A stretch of 64,000 nucleotides of DNA from Cereibacter sphaeroides (lineage in GTDB: Bacteria > Pseudomonadota > Alphaproteobacteria > Rhodobacterales > Rhodobacteraceae). The stretch spans positions 186,001 through 250,000 of the forward strand of contig QFQS01000002.1 of NCBI GenBank assembly GCA_003243455.1, given 5' to 3'. The notes under the pieces are model-generated. The model did no database searches, had not been told where the DNA came from, and worked only from the letters and a program-made list of their open reading frames with translations. A program made the translations under genes and the position numbers. Numbering within the stretch: position 1 is the stretch's first letter; every line of letters begins with the position of its first letter. Below, piece by piece: positions 1 through 9,772 of the stretch.

Positions 1-414
1 CTGACCATCGCCCTAACAGGGGTAGCTCTGGTTTCGATCCTGGCAGCGGTGATTGTGCCTTTTCTTCTGGCAGTGCTGCCGCTTGGCCCGGATTCAACCC
101 GTTGGCTGGAAGTTACGAACGAGCTTCTGGGCCTGTCGGTCGTAGTGCTGGGCCTGGCGCTCGCATATCGTTTTGGCCCGAACCATTCGGCGCCGCCGCG
201 CCCCCGAATAATTCCGGGAATTCTGCTTTCGGCGCTGATCTGGATGGTCGCATCGCGCGGCTTCATGCTCTATCTGGCGAATTTCAACAGCTACAACAAG
301 ATTTACGGCTCGATCGGCGCGGTCGTTGTCCTGATGATGTGGTTCTGGTTCAGCTCTTATGCCGTGCTTCTGGGGGCGGCGCTGAACGCGGTCCTGCCAA
401 GGCGCGGTCAGTAG
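1..414 (+). CDS. YihY/BrkB-family inner membrane protein, C-terminal part
   Basis: The reading frame is open from the first base, so the start lies outside the window and about 137 C-terminal residues are present. They are hydrophobic and carry the family's closing pattern: a helix, a short basic, proline-rich loop (PPRPRIIPG), then the segments around LYLANFNSYNKIYGSIGAV and MMWFWFSSYAVLLGAALN. This Y-K-YGS/G and W-x-W-SS-LLGA-N arrangement is typical of the YihY/virulence factor BrkB (formerly RNase BN) family of multi-pass inner membrane proteins of uncertain function. The stop overlaps the convergent tamB end by 7 bp. Confidence 0.85.
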   Translation: MTIALTGVALVSILAAVIVPFLLAVLPLGPDSTRWLEVTNELLGLSVVVLGLALAYRFGPNHSAPPRPRIIPGILLSALIWMVASRGFMLYLANFNSYNKIYGSIGAVVVLMMWFWFSSYAVLLGAALNAVLPRRGQ

Positions 415-3400
415 TCGCGTTCGACAAAAAGACCAAAGCCGGTATCGCCTTCCGAGTCGGCAAAGCCGCGGGCCGTCACCCCCGGTCGGATGTCGAGGTT
501 GAGGTTCAGCTGGCTTTTGCCTTCGCCACCGACGACAACCTCTGTATAGACATTCTTCGCCACATATCGTCCAAGCCGAAGCGATGTTCCACCATTGCTG
601 TCGGTCACGAAATCGAGGTCGTCCAGCCCGAAATCTCGTCTTAGCCGACCGATGATCCCCTCGCCCCCACGCCCGGCCAGGGTAGCCACCGCGTTCGCCA
701 GCTGTGCCGCCTGAAACGGCGACAGGGTGGTCAGGTCACGCCCGAACAAGAGATGGGCCAGCACCTCTTCCTCTGGCAGGGGGGGGCTGGAGGTAAAGCT
801 GATGTCCGGTTCCGAAATCTTGCCAGAGATCACGACGGAACTGGTGACACCCTCGCTGACGTTGCTGGCGACGACCCGGACGGTCGCGTCAAGATTGCCC
901 TCCAGCTGAATCTGGGCCTCGGACAGGTCCAGACGCCGACCAAGGATATCCAGCCTTCCGCGGATCAGGTCGATGCCGCCGCTTGGAACCACGGCGTCGG
1001 TCGTGCCGCCAAGACGCAACTGCCCGCCCAGTTCTGCATCAAGACCACGCCCCCGCACGAAGATCTGGTTTGGTGCGTTAATCGTGACGTCCAGCCCAAA
1101 AGGCCTGGCCGGAGTGGAACGCCCACCCTGAGCCCCATTTCCAACCAGTCCGGCGCGCACGCGCGTCGCGCGCACATCCGCAGGTTCACCCCGAAACACC
1201 AGGTCGGGAATGGCGCCCGATCCGCCGATCGGGGTGTTGGGCACGCGCAGTTCCGCCTCGGATATGTTGACCACGCCTGAAATGCGGGCGCCGCCGGTTA
1301 AAGGACCGGAAACACGCAAGTCACCGCTGGCCTTGACCTCGTATAGCTCGGGGTCGGTCAGAACCAGATCGCGGCCCGTGACAGACAGATCGGCTTCAAA
1401 GGGTGGTGTCAGCGACACCGGACCGGTTACGCCGATCCTGCCACCCGTGGTCAACCGTGCGTCCGCACGAACCGTCGCGCGCCCGCCGGACAAGTCGGCT
1501 TGGGCGTTCACCCCATCCAGCGCCAGTCGCAACGCGGGCGCCGCGATGCGCCCGTTGTTCAGGGCAACCTTTCCGGACACCGCGTTGAGCGCAAGCGGCC
1601 CGTTCAGCCGCAGATCGAATGTCACCGGCCCCGCCACGTTGCGCGGGGCGATGAAGGCATTCGCAAGCCCCGCCTGCGCGGAACCTGCGATGGTCAGTTC
1701 CGCCCTTTGGAAATTCCGTGCAACCTGCCCGGATATGCGGGCGTTGATCTGGCCGGGGCCGGCGGCGCGCACATCGAGCCGGTAATTCTGCCCGTTGTCC
1801 ATCGCCGTTCCCTGTATCGTCAGCGCGCCGGGGAAATCTGGAAGCAACAGCGCCATATCGGCAAGCTTGGCGGAAAGGTCGATCTGGCGCTGGTCGCCGG
1901 TCGCGTCGCCCGTCGCTTGCGCCGTCAGTTGCGGGTTCTGAAGCTGGGCGCGATCAACATGGATCGCGCCGCCTTCGATGCGGGTCGCCACGGAAAGCGT
2001 GCTTGTCCCACGCAGCAGCAGATCCGCCTGCGGCTGTCCGATGGCCAAGCCCTGACCTGTCGCATCCAGTGTCATCCGGCCGGATTGCGCGGTGCCGGTA
2101 AACCCGGCAGTCCCTTTGAGAGAGCCGCGATAGGTCGAGCCAAGACCGCCAAGATCGGTGAAGGCAAGGTTTGCCGAAAGGTCGCTGCCCGAGGTTCTGA
2201 TCCAGCCATTGGCCGACAGGTCCAGCGTCGCGGCCTGAACGTCCAGCGAACGGATCTGCGTCCCTTCGGCCGAGCGCGCCACCGAGAAGGCGATCTGCGA
2301 GCTGCCTTTGAGCAGATTGTCCGCCTCGGGCTGCCCGATCCGCAGGCCTTGCCCCTGGACCGATCCGGTGAGGTCAAAGTCGCCGCCAAGCACGCTGCCG
2401 CTTCCTTGCGCGGCAAGCTGCGCCTGCCCCCCCAGAGGTCGTCCGGCAAGCCCTGAAAAACGTGAAATGTCGCTGGCCTCGGCCTCGATCCGGCCATTCA
2501 GGGCAAGACCGCTGGAAAGCCCGCTGATGCGCCCGCGGGTCTGGATTGTGAAATCCGATCCCGCGATGGTCAGATCGGACAGGTTGACCGGTTGCCCCTC
2601 TTGCCAGGAAATCTTGACACGGCCCGTAGCTGCCGCGCCTATGGCTTGCGCCAGAGCAGGGCTGTTCGGCGCGATACCGGCCGCGATCAGGTTCAGCGTC
2701 CCGCCCGCAACGTTGCCGTATTGCGCGCCCTTGATGCGCCCTGACCCGGTGATCAGCGCATTCGCGACCGACAACCCCGGCTGTTGCAGCCCCTGCAGGC
2801 TGGCACTGCCCCGCCAGCCGTCATCCTGCGCCGCGTCGTAGTTCAGCACGACCTCTGCCAGACCTACCCGCACATCGCCGGGGATGGGCAGCAGCACAGG
2901 CACGCCGCCGCCTTGCGCGATGCGCAAGCGCAGCGCGAATTCCCGCGGCAAACCGCCCGGCGCAAGCTTCAGGGTGCCGTTTACGGCCAGCGCGTCGGCC
3001 TGGATTTGCAGTTGAGACAGTTCCAGCGCGCCGATTGCAGAGCGCTGACCCGCGACATCCAGCGTCACGTCATTGCCAAAGAAAGCCGCCTGTTGCGGCA
3101 GGAACAGCGGTGCCGGATCACCGCCAAGCGATGCCGTGAAGCCTTGCGCGCCGTCGGGTTGGGTGGTCAGCGTTACCCGTCCTGACAAGCGGTCAACCTG
3201 ATCTGTAGCAAGCCGGATGTCGGCAGAGAAATCGTCGATGAGGCCCTGGCCCCTGATCTGCAGGCTGGTCGCCGGTGCACCGGGCAGGCCCAGTTTCGTG
3301 GCCGCGATACCTCCTGCGCCTTCCTCGGCATCCAGGTCGATCTTCAACTCGCGCGTGGTGTTCGAATAGCTGGAATCCAGCGTCACCTTGCCGCTGGGAC

Positions 3401-3923
3401 CGGAATCCAGCCGTACGAGAGACAGTTTCATTTGCCCCTGACCACCGGCCAGTTGCATCGACGCCTCCAGCGAGGCTTCGATGGGTGTTCCAAGCACCGT
3501 CTCGCCCAGTTCCAGCCGTTGCGCCGCAACCTTGCCGATGTCGATCGAGACCGGCAGTTCGGGCAGCGAAAATCCCTTCGCCTCCGGCGAGGGCAGCGTA
3601 GCATCGGGAACGGGCCGCCGCGCCACGATGATCTCTTGCGCTGACAACTCATTGACCGAGATGCGCCCCCGCAGAACCGAGGCGCGATTCCAGTCCAGCG
3701 TAATGCCGCGCAGCGTCAGCCAGATGCCCTGGCCGTCCGCAATCGTCATCTCTTCTATCGTGGCGCGAGAGGACAAGGCGCCGCGAAACCCGGTAATCTC
3801 CACCGTTCGTCCCGCACCGGAAAGCTTCTCCTGCACGAACCTTGTCAGGATACCGACATCTTCCTGCTGCGCCATCGCGGGGCCGGTCAGAAGCGCAAAG
3901 CAAAGGATCAGAAAGCGCCACAT
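408..3923 (-). CDS. tamB: Translocation and assembly module inner membrane component TamB
   Basis: 1171 residues. It begins with a clear signal/anchor (MWRFLILCFALLTGPAMAQ) and continues as a long, repetitive, beta-rich body of the AsmA/TamB type. The C-terminal DUF490 region is recognisable by LSPFQAAQLANAVATLAG, the motif ISFTSSPPLPEEEVLAHLLFG and a terminal aromatic end (GLFVERDY). TamB spans the periplasm and works with TamA in inserting outer-membrane proteins and, in current models, in lipid transport. Its ATG overlaps the stop of tamA in an ATGA, so the two are translationally coupled. Length is within the family range and no lesion is visible. Confidence 0.95.
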   Translation of the reverse strand: MWRFLILCFALLTGPAMAQQEDVGILTRFVQEKLSGAGRTVEITGFRGALSSRATIEEMTIADGQGIWLTLRGITLDWNRASVLRGRISVNELSAQEIIVARRPVPDATLPSPEAKGFSLPELPVSIDIGKVAAQRLELGETVLGTPIEASLEASMQLAGGQGQMKLSLVRLDSGPSGKVTLDSSYSNTTRELKIDLDAEEGAGGIAATKLGLPGAPATSLQIRGQGLIDDFSADIRLATDQVDRLSGRVTLTTQPDGAQGFTASLGGDPAPLFLPQQAAFFGNDVTLDVAGQRSAIGALELSQLQIQADALAVNGTLKLAPGGLPREFALRLRIAQGGGVPVLLPIPGDVRVGLAEVVLNYDAAQDDGWRGSASLQGLQQPGLSVANALITGSGRIKGAQYGNVAGGTLNLIAAGIAPNSPALAQAIGAAATGRVKISWQEGQPVNLSDLTIAGSDFTIQTRGRISGLSSGLALNGRIEAEASDISRFSGLAGRPLGGQAQLAAQGSGSVLGGDFDLTGSVQGQGLRIGQPEADNLLKGSSQIAFSVARSAEGTQIRSLDVQAATLDLSANGWIRTSGSDLSANLAFTDLGGLGSTYRGSLKGTAGFTGTAQSGRMTLDATGQGLAIGQPQADLLLRGTSTLSVATRIEGGAIHVDRAQLQNPQLTAQATGDATGDQRQIDLSAKLADMALLLPDFPGALTIQGTAMDNGQNYRLDVRAAGPGQINARISGQVARNFQRAELTIAGSAQAGLANAFIAPRNVAGPVTFDLRLNGPLALNAVSGKVALNNGRIAAPALRLALDGVNAQADLSGGRATVRADARLTTGGRIGVTGPVSLTPPFEADLSVTGRDLVLTDPELYEVKASGDLRVSGPLTGGARISGVVNISEAELRVPNTPIGGSGAIPDLVFRGEPADVRATRVRAGLVGNGAQGGRSTPARPFGLDVTINAPNQIFVRGRGLDAELGGQLRLGGTTDAVVPSGGIDLIRGRLDILGRRLDLSEAQIQLEGNLDATVRVVASNVSEGVTSSVVISGKISEPDISFTSSPPLPEEEVLAHLLFGRDLTTLSPFQAAQLANAVATLAGRGGEGIIGRLRRDFGLDDLDFVTDSNGGTSLRLGRYVAKNVYTEVVVGGEGKSQLNLNLDIRPGVTARGFADSEGDTGFGLFVERDY

Positions 3924-5731
3924 CAGAAAGCTTGCCCTATGCCGACATACAGCTGCACACCGTCCCCGCCCACGCCGGTGATCGGCGCCGCGAGGTCCAC
4001 GCGGATCGGGCCGAAGCCGGTCAGGTAACGAAGGCCTATGCCCGCGCCCGATTGCCAGCCGCCCTGCGGGTCGTCGATGAACTGATCCACACCCACGGCA
4101 CCGGCATCATAGAACCCGACAACGCCGATCTTTTCCGAAACCCGTGCGCGTATCTCGGCCGAAATGGCGAGGAACTTGGTGCCGCCCGTCTGCTGCTCGG
4201 GCGAAATGACATAGACGCCAAGTGACTGATAGGCATGACCCCTGACCGTGCCCGCGCCGCCAGAATAGAACAGATAGTCGCGCGGTGTATGGATCAGCTC
4301 GGCACCATAGATCGAGCCAAGCTGGAAACGCCCCGCAAGCACGACGGGCGCGTCGGCGCCAAAGCCCTTGTAGCCGCGCGCGTCCAGGGTCACCCGCGCA
4401 CCCGATTGCGTCTGGTCAAAGCCGACGAAGGGGGTCAGGCCTGCCGCAACGAAGTAGCCTTTGGACGGATTGAACTTGTCGTTGCGTCCGTCATAGGTCA
4501 GCCCCAATGGCAGGGCGAGGTTGTAATACTGGTACTTGCCGCTGTCGTCCGTGACGTCCTGCGCCCGCAGCTCTATCCCCGCCCGCAGCGTCAGGTTGTC
4601 GCTTACGAACTGTGTCAGGCTGGCCCCGGCTGTCACAAGGTCGATGATCTCGCCATCGCCGTCATCCAGCCTGGCCGCATTGGCGCTGTAGCTTAGCGTG
4701 GTATCGGGGGTAAAAGTCGCGGGGCGTTCCAGAGTCACGCCGATATGGTAATCGACACCATTGTCCTGCGCGCCGACGTTTTCGACCGCCGCATCGAAAC
4801 GCAACCGCTCGCCGCCGCCCCACAGGTTGCGGTGCACCCAATAGGCCGACAGGTTCACGCCGTCCAGGGTCGAAACCTCACCGCCAAAACCGTAGCTGCG
4901 GGGCAGGTTTTCAACGACGGTGGTGTTGATGTTCAGTGTGCCGTCGGGGTTTGGGGCTTCCGCCTCGATCATTGAGACCGACCGGAACACGCCGGTTCGG
5001 CGCAGCCTGTCCGAGCTTTTCGTCAGCTTTTCGGGATCGAAGATTTCGCCTTCCGGAAAACCGGCAATGGCGCGGATGCGGTCCGGGCGCATCCGTTGTT
5101 CGCCTGTTACCATGAATTTTCCAAACCGCAGCTGCCGTCCGGGTTCCAGAGCGATCGCCGCCGAAAGTTCGGCCTGCGGCACATCCACGACCAGCGACTG
5201 TGTTCCGGGCTTTGCTTTCGCATAGCCAACACTGCGCCAGCCATCTATGCCGACCTTGACCGCATCACGGATGACGCCCGTCTCGGCAGGCTTGCCAACG
5301 GCAAAGCCCGAAGGAAGCTTCGTCTTCGGCGCAATCGGCACCAGTTCGGCTTTGGAAAAGGCGAACACAGGGCCGGATTCAACCGTTACAACCACCTGCC
5401 GGATTGAACGAGGCACCGACAGGGCAGGAATGTTCGCAGCCTCTTGCCCATCCACTTTGACATGGATCACCGGCGCATAGCGTCCGGTGGCATAGAGCGC
5501 GGCCAACAGCGCGCCATACTCTGCTTGCGCGGCTGCGAAAATGTCCTGCGGGTCATTGCGACCTTCTGATTCCGCAGCGAGCAGGGCCGATGCGCGACGA
5601 AGGGTTTCAGCCAGATCCTTCGGGGCGCCGGGCGTCCGGAAGCTGATCTTGTCCTGCGCAACTACGGGTATCGGCGCCAACGCCGCAGCAAAGGCCATGC
5701 AGGCCAGCCAGCCCCGTATGCTCAAATGCAC
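3923..5731 (-). CDS. tamA: Outer membrane assembly protein TamA (Omp85 family)
   Basis: About 602 residues. I place the start at a GTG at 5731, preceded by GAGGGGG, because it opens a proper signal peptide (LSIRGWLACMAFAAALAP, cleavage after VVAQ); the frame stays open upstream but that extension is arginine-rich and not protein-like. POTRA domains occupy roughly residues 20-260, followed by a 16-strand Omp85 barrel. Late motifs include FYSGGAGTVRGHAYQSLG, the conserved Omp85 L6 region with its G-x-x-VRG(Y/H) core, and a terminal aromatic residue (GIGQAF). It forms the outer-membrane partner of TamB and overlaps it by 1 bp. Confidence 0.93.
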   Translation of the reverse strand: MHLSIRGWLACMAFAAALAPIPVVAQDKISFRTPGAPKDLAETLRRASALLAAESEGRNDPQDIFAAAQAEYGALLAALYATGRYAPVIHVKVDGQEAANIPALSVPRSIRQVVVTVESGPVFAFSKAELVPIAPKTKLPSGFAVGKPAETGVIRDAVKVGIDGWRSVGYAKAKPGTQSLVVDVPQAELSAAIALEPGRQLRFGKFMVTGEQRMRPDRIRAIAGFPEGEIFDPEKLTKSSDRLRRTGVFRSVSMIEAEAPNPDGTLNINTTVVENLPRSYGFGGEVSTLDGVNLSAYWVHRNLWGGGERLRFDAAVENVGAQDNGVDYHIGVTLERPATFTPDTTLSYSANAARLDDGDGEIIDLVTAGASLTQFVSDNLTLRAGIELRAQDVTDDSGKYQYYNLALPLGLTYDGRNDKFNPSKGYFVAAGLTPFVGFDQTQSGARVTLDARGYKGFGADAPVVLAGRFQLGSIYGAELIHTPRDYLFYSGGAGTVRGHAYQSLGVYVISPEQQTGGTKFLAISAEIRARVSEKIGVVGFYDAGAVGVDQFIDDPQGGWQSGAGIGLRYLTGFGPIRVDLAAPITGVGGDGVQLYVGIGQAF

Positions 5732-5858
5732 CCGCCGCCCCCTCAAATCGTCCAACACTTTTGCATGGCCGGAATCGCTCGGCAATGCGCGGTGTTTATC
5801 CGCACAGGTTTTACGGGCAAGAACGTGCCGGACACGGCAAACGTTCCCGTCGGCTGTC

Positions 5859-7130
5859 TTATTGTGCCGCGATCTCTCGCGGTGTGCCCAGAATGCCTTC
5901 GGTAATCGAAGACAAGGCCAGGGCGGCCGCACCGCTGGCCCAAAGCATTTCGCCCCAGGCGTGAATTTCGATCTGTGGAAGCGGACGTCCCGTGTCGAGC
6001 ACAAGCGCCTCCATCTCGGCCAGCGTGTCGGCGGCATAAAGGTAGTCGAACCGCATCCGGGCGCCGGCGAGTATGATAAGCGCCGGGTCGAACAGGTTCA
6101 CGATATTGGCCAGCCCGACGGCCAGATAGCGGCCAGCCCGCCGGAATATCGAACGGGCCGACTGATTGCCCGCCTTGGCGTGGTCGTAAAGGCTTTCCAG
6201 CAGCACCAGCATCGACTGGCCGTCCTTGTAGGTCCAGTTCAGAGCCGTGGTCGCCTCGCGCGCCAGGGCATAGTCGGCGACATAGGCTTCCAGACAGCCA
6301 CGCTGGCCGCAGCGGCACAGCGCCCCGTCAAGCTGCACCTTGGTGTGGCCAAGCTCCATCCCAAGACCCATCGCGCCGCGATAGATGCGGTGATTGAGCA
6401 CAAGGCCCATCCCCAAACCCTGCTCGATGGTCACGACGGCAAAGTCGCTGCGGCCCCTTCCTGCGCCGAACCACAATTCGGCCAAGGCGCAAAGATTGGC
6501 GTCGTTGTCGATATGAACCGGCAATCCCAGCCGGGCCGATGCCAGCGCAGCCAGCGGCACGTTGCGTTCGATCAGGACCGAGGACCACAAGACTCGACCC
6601 TCGGCGGCGTCGATATATCCCGGCGTTCCTATGCCTACGGCGGACAGTTGGCTGCGGCGCATTCCGGCCTTGGTCAGAACCTTGTCCACCAGTGCCTCGA
6701 TCAACGCCAGAACTTCGGCAGGCGTCAGAGCTACCGGGCGGCGTTCCTCGTGGTGCTCGGCCAGCCGGTGCCCGGCGAAATCCACGATGACAGCCGATAT
6801 GTCCTGGTCCGAAACCTTTAGCCCGGCCACGTGGTGCGATGATGCCTTGACCCCCAAGGCCACTGCCGGGCGCCCGCGCCCCTCACTGCTTTCACGGGGC
6901 GCAGCTACCTCTTCGATCAGGCCTGCCTCGATCAGCTCCGAGGTTATGGTGGTCACGCTGGCGGGGCTGACCCCCAGTTCCTTTGCGACCTGCACACGCG
7001 GGATAAGCCCGGCGGCGCGAACGCGCTCGAACACCTGTTGCCGCATCGGCCGCAGCGTTTCGGCAAGCGGCGGAATGCGCGGACCGCATCCCCCCGCCCG
7101 TTCGATCGTCTTTGGCTTCCGCACTCGCAT
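5859..7130 (-). CDS. xylR: ROK-family transcriptional regulator of the xylose operon (XylR)
   Basis: About 423 residues from the ATG at 7130. An N-terminal winged helix-turn-helix (VAKELGVSPASVTTITSEL) is joined to a ROK sugar-kinase-like domain with the nucleotide/sugar loop GIGTPGYIDAAEGRV and the ROK zinc motif CRCGQRGCLEAY, which follows GMELGHTKV. The gene is divergent from xylF-H-G-B-A, which makes xylose-responsive repression of both units the likely role. An ATG at 7193 is also in frame, but the residues before 7130 look like translated promoter DNA. The SD is weak. Confidence 0.9.
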   Translation of the reverse strand: MRVRKPKTIERAGGCGPRIPPLAETLRPMRQQVFERVRAAGLIPRVQVAKELGVSPASVTTITSELIEAGLIEEVAAPRESSEGRGRPAVALGVKASSHHVAGLKVSDQDISAVIVDFAGHRLAEHHEERRPVALTPAEVLALIEALVDKVLTKAGMRRSQLSAVGIGTPGYIDAAEGRVLWSSVLIERNVPLAALASARLGLPVHIDNDANLCALAELWFGAGRGRSDFAVVTIEQGLGMGLVLNHRIYRGAMGLGMELGHTKVQLDGALCRCGQRGCLEAYVADYALAREATTALNWTYKDGQSMLVLLESLYDHAKAGNQSARSIFRRAGRYLAVGLANIVNLFDPALIILAGARMRFDYLYAADTLAEMEALVLDTGRPLPQIEIHAWGEMLWASGAAALALSSITEGILGTPREIAAQ

Positions 7131-7343
7131 TCTTTCGGCCTCAAAACTAAAGACAGCGAAATTGACCCGATCGCCGCCCGTGAGTTGCTGCATTGCAGCA
7201 GAAAACGCCCATTCATCACGCTGACAGCAGATTCTTCCGTTATTTATATTTTGACAACTGAAATTATTACAGCCATTTTGCGCGCGTGCCGACGAAGCTG
7301 TCGGACCGGCCATTCGCAGGCCGCATCCATGGGAGGGATACAC
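7131..7343. promoter_or_regulatory. Divergent xylR / xylF control region
   Basis: This 213-bp interval separates the two divergent xylose transcripts and contains an AT-rich core at about 7235-7280, far below the GC content around it. A TTGACA lies at 7251-7256 on the plus strand, with a weak -10-like CATTTT 17 bp downstream (7274-7279). The XylF Shine-Dalgarno GGGAGG is at 7331-7336. I could not find a clean long palindrome for XylR, only A/T-rich half-sites, so the operator position is not assigned. Confidence 0.45.
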
Positions 7344-8369
7344 ATGCGTAAGACCATTCTGGCCGCCGTCATTGCCGCGGCCGGCTTTTCCTCGGCAAGC
7401 GTTGCCCAGGCCCTGACCGTTGGCGTCAGCTGGTCCAACTTCCAGGAAGAGCGCTGGAAGACGGACGAAGCCGCCATCAAGGCCGCACTGGACGCCGCTG
7501 GCGCCACCTATGTTTCGGCCGACGCGCAGTCATCGTCGTCCAAGCAGCTGTCGGATATCGAGTCGCTGATCGCCCAGGGCGTTGATGCGCTGATCATCCT
7601 TGGCCAGGACACCGACGCGGTGAAACCCGCCGTTCAGGCCGCAGTGGACGAGGGTATTCCGGTTGTCGCCTATGACCGCCTGATCGAAGACCCGCGCGCC
7701 TTCTACCTGACCTTCGACAACGTCGAGGTTGGCCGGATGCAGGCCCGCGAAGTGTTCAAGCTGGCGCCCAAGGGCAACTACGTCATGATCAAGGGTGCGA
7801 ACACCGACCCGAACGCAGACTTCCTGCGGGGCGGCCAGCAGGAAATCCTGCAGGCGGCAATCGACTCGGGCGACGTCAAGATCGTGGGCGAGGCCTATAC
7901 CGATGGCTGGCTGCCGGCGAACGCCCAGAAGAACATGGAACAGATCCTGACCGAGAACGACAACAAGGTTGACGCAGTTGTCGCCTCGAACGACGGCACC
8001 GCCGGTGGCGTTGTCGCGGCGCTTACGGCGCAGGGTCTGCAAGGTATCCCGGTTTCGGGTCAGGACGGTGACAAGGCCGCGCTGAACCGCGTGGCTGCCG
8101 GCACCCAGACAGTCTCGGTGTGGAAAGATGCTCGCGAACTTGGCAAGCACGCGGCTGAAATCGCCGTGGCTCTGGCCGGCGGCACAGCAGCCGACGCGAT
8201 TCCGAACGCCGTGAAGTTCAAGACGCCGGGCGGCAACGAGATGAACTCGGTTTTCCTGGTTCCGGTTCCGGTCACCAAGGACAACCTGGCCACCGTCGTA
8301 GATGCCGGCTGGATCACCAAGGATGAGCTGTGCCAGGGCGTCAGCGCCGGCCCCGCGCCCTGCAACTGA
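7344..8369 (+). CDS. xylF: D-xylose ABC transporter substrate-binding protein
   Basis: 341 residues. The start at 7344 follows GGGAGG by 7 bp and opens a signal peptide (MRKTILAAVIAAAGFSSASV, cleavage near AQA). The mature part is a sugar-type periplasmic binding protein (peripla_BP_4) with VGVSWSNFQEERW, KQLSDIESLIAQGVDALII and VAYDRLI, the characteristic XylF run, and VVASNDGTAGGVVAALTAQG in the second lobe. It captures xylose in the periplasm for XylH/XylG. It is the first gene of the operon and is separated from xylH by a stable hairpin that probably keeps its mRNA level above that of the membrane genes. Confidence 0.95.
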   Translation: MRKTILAAVIAAAGFSSASVAQALTVGVSWSNFQEERWKTDEAAIKAALDAAGATYVSADAQSSSSKQLSDIESLIAQGVDALIILGQDTDAVKPAVQAAVDEGIPVVAYDRLIEDPRAFYLTFDNVEVGRMQAREVFKLAPKGNYVMIKGANTDPNADFLRGGQQEILQAAIDSGDVKIVGEAYTDGWLPANAQKNMEQILTENDNKVDAVVASNDGTAGGVVAALTAQGLQGIPVSGQDGDKAALNRVAAGTQTVSVWKDARELGKHAAEIAVALAGGTAADAIPNAVKFKTPGGNEMNSVFLVPVPVTKDNLATVVDAGWITKDELCQGVSAGPAPCN

Positions 8370-8387
8370 TCTGACGAACTGAACAAG

Positions 8388-8419
8388 GTTCGGCCCTGGC
8401 CATCACGCCGGGGCCGAAC
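8388..8419 (+). terminator. Intercistronic hairpin between xylF and xylH
   Basis: Arms GTTCGGCCCTGGC (8388-8400) and GCCGGGGCCGAAC (8407-8419) pair over 13 bp with one G-U wobble and a 6-nt loop. No T-run follows, so it looks like a processing or partial-termination hairpin rather than a full terminator. Such hairpins after binding-protein genes are commonly linked to higher binding-protein than permease expression. Confidence 0.65.
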
Positions 8420-8470
8420 TCCTTTCCCGCCGCCCGGCCCAAGGCGGCCCCTGCTTCCGAAGGAAGTCCC

Positions 8471-9772
8471 ATGTCCGAAGCGGCAACCCACACACCCCAG
8501 ACGGAACAGAAGCGCAGCCTGCTGCAGACGCTTGAGATCGACACGCGCCTGCTTGGCATGGTCGCGGCTTTCGCGCTGATCTGCATCGTCTTTTATTTCG
8601 TTACCGACGGACGTTTCCTGTCGGCGCGCAACATCTTCAACCTGACCATCCAGACCGTCTCGGTGGCCATCATGGCGACCGGCATGGTCTTTGTGATCGT
8701 CACCCGCCACATCGACCTGTCAGTCGGAGCGCTTCTGGCGCTTTGTTCCGCCGTCATGGGCCTGATGCAGGTCTGGATCATGCCGCTGATACTGGGTCTT
8801 GGCTTCGACAGCGTTCTGACCGCGCCCGTCACTGTGGTCGTAGGGCTGGCGGTCGGAACACTGATCGGCTCGCTGAATGGTTGGCTCGTGGGCTATCAGG
8901 GCATTCCCGCCTTTATCGTGACGCTTGGCGGATTGCTGATCTGGCGCAACGTCGGATGGTACCTGACGTCGGGCCAGACGCTTGGCCCGCTGGACCAGAC
9001 ATTTCTGCTTCTGGGCGGATCGGAAGGCACGCTGGGCGTGACTGCGTCATGGGTGATCGCAGCGCTTGGCTCTCTGGCCGCGATCTGGGGTCTTTGGATC
9101 AAGCGGCAGGCAAAGCAGCGCCACGGGTTCCCGGTAAAGCCGATGTGGGCCGAGATCGCCATGATGGCTCTGGCAGTTATCGCGATCATGGGCTTCGTCT
9201 CGATCCTGAACGCGTACCAGATCCCCGCCGCCAAGCTGAAACGCATGTTCGAGGCGCGCGGCGAGGTCATGCCCGAGGGATATAGCGAAGGCTTCGGCAT
9301 TCCGATTTCGGTCATGATCCTGATCGTCGTCGCGATCGTCATGACCGTCGTCGCCCGCCGCACCCGCTTTGGCCGCTATATCTTTGCGACCGGGGGCAAC
9401 CCCGACGCGGCCGAGCTTTCCGGTATCAACACCCGGCTGCTGACCGTGAAGATATTCGCCCTCATGGGATTTCTCTGCGGCCTGTCCGCCGTCATCGCGC
9501 AGGCCCGCCTGCAGAACCACACCAATGACATCGGCACACTGGACGAACTGCGCGTCATCGCGGCAGCCGTCATCGGCGGAACCGCGCTTTCAGGTGGCAT
9601 AGGCACTATTTACGGCGCAATCCTTGGCGCCGTGATCATGCAGTCGCTGCAATCGGGCATGGCAATGGTCGGCGTCGACTCTCCGTTCCAGAACATCGTG
9701 GTCGGCCTTGTGCTTGTCCTCGCCGTCTGGATCGACATCCAGTATCGCAAACGCACGGGGGCGCTGAAATGA
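8471..9772 (+). CDS. xylH: D-xylose ABC transporter permease
   Basis: 433 residues and about ten predicted membrane segments. Family motifs are ARNIFNLTIQTVSVAIMATG, VIVTRHIDLSVGALLAL, the GIPAFIVTLGGLLIWRN loop, TRFGRYIFATGGNPDAAELSGI and AVIGGTALSGGIGTIYGAILGA, all diagnostic of the branched-type CUT2 sugar permeases (BPD_transp_2). A long insertion (about residues 190-270) between membrane segments is usual for XylH. The SD GGAAG precedes ATG, and the stop overlaps the ATG of xylG (ATGA). Confidence 0.94.
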   Translation: MSEAATHTPQTEQKRSLLQTLEIDTRLLGMVAAFALICIVFYFVTDGRFLSARNIFNLTIQTVSVAIMATGMVFVIVTRHIDLSVGALLALCSAVMGLMQVWIMPLILGLGFDSVLTAPVTVVVGLAVGTLIGSLNGWLVGYQGIPAFIVTLGGLLIWRNVGWYLTSGQTLGPLDQTFLLLGGSEGTLGVTASWVIAALGSLAAIWGLWIKRQAKQRHGFPVKPMWAEIAMMALAVIAIMGFVSILNAYQIPAAKLKRMFEARGEVMPEGYSEGFGIPISVMILIVVAIVMTVVARRTRFGRYIFATGGNPDAAELSGINTRLLTVKIFALMGFLCGLSAVIAQARLQNHTNDIGTLDELRVIAAAVIGGTALSGGIGTIYGAILGAVIMQSLQSGMAMVGVDSPFQNIVVGLVLVLAVWIDIQYRKRTGALK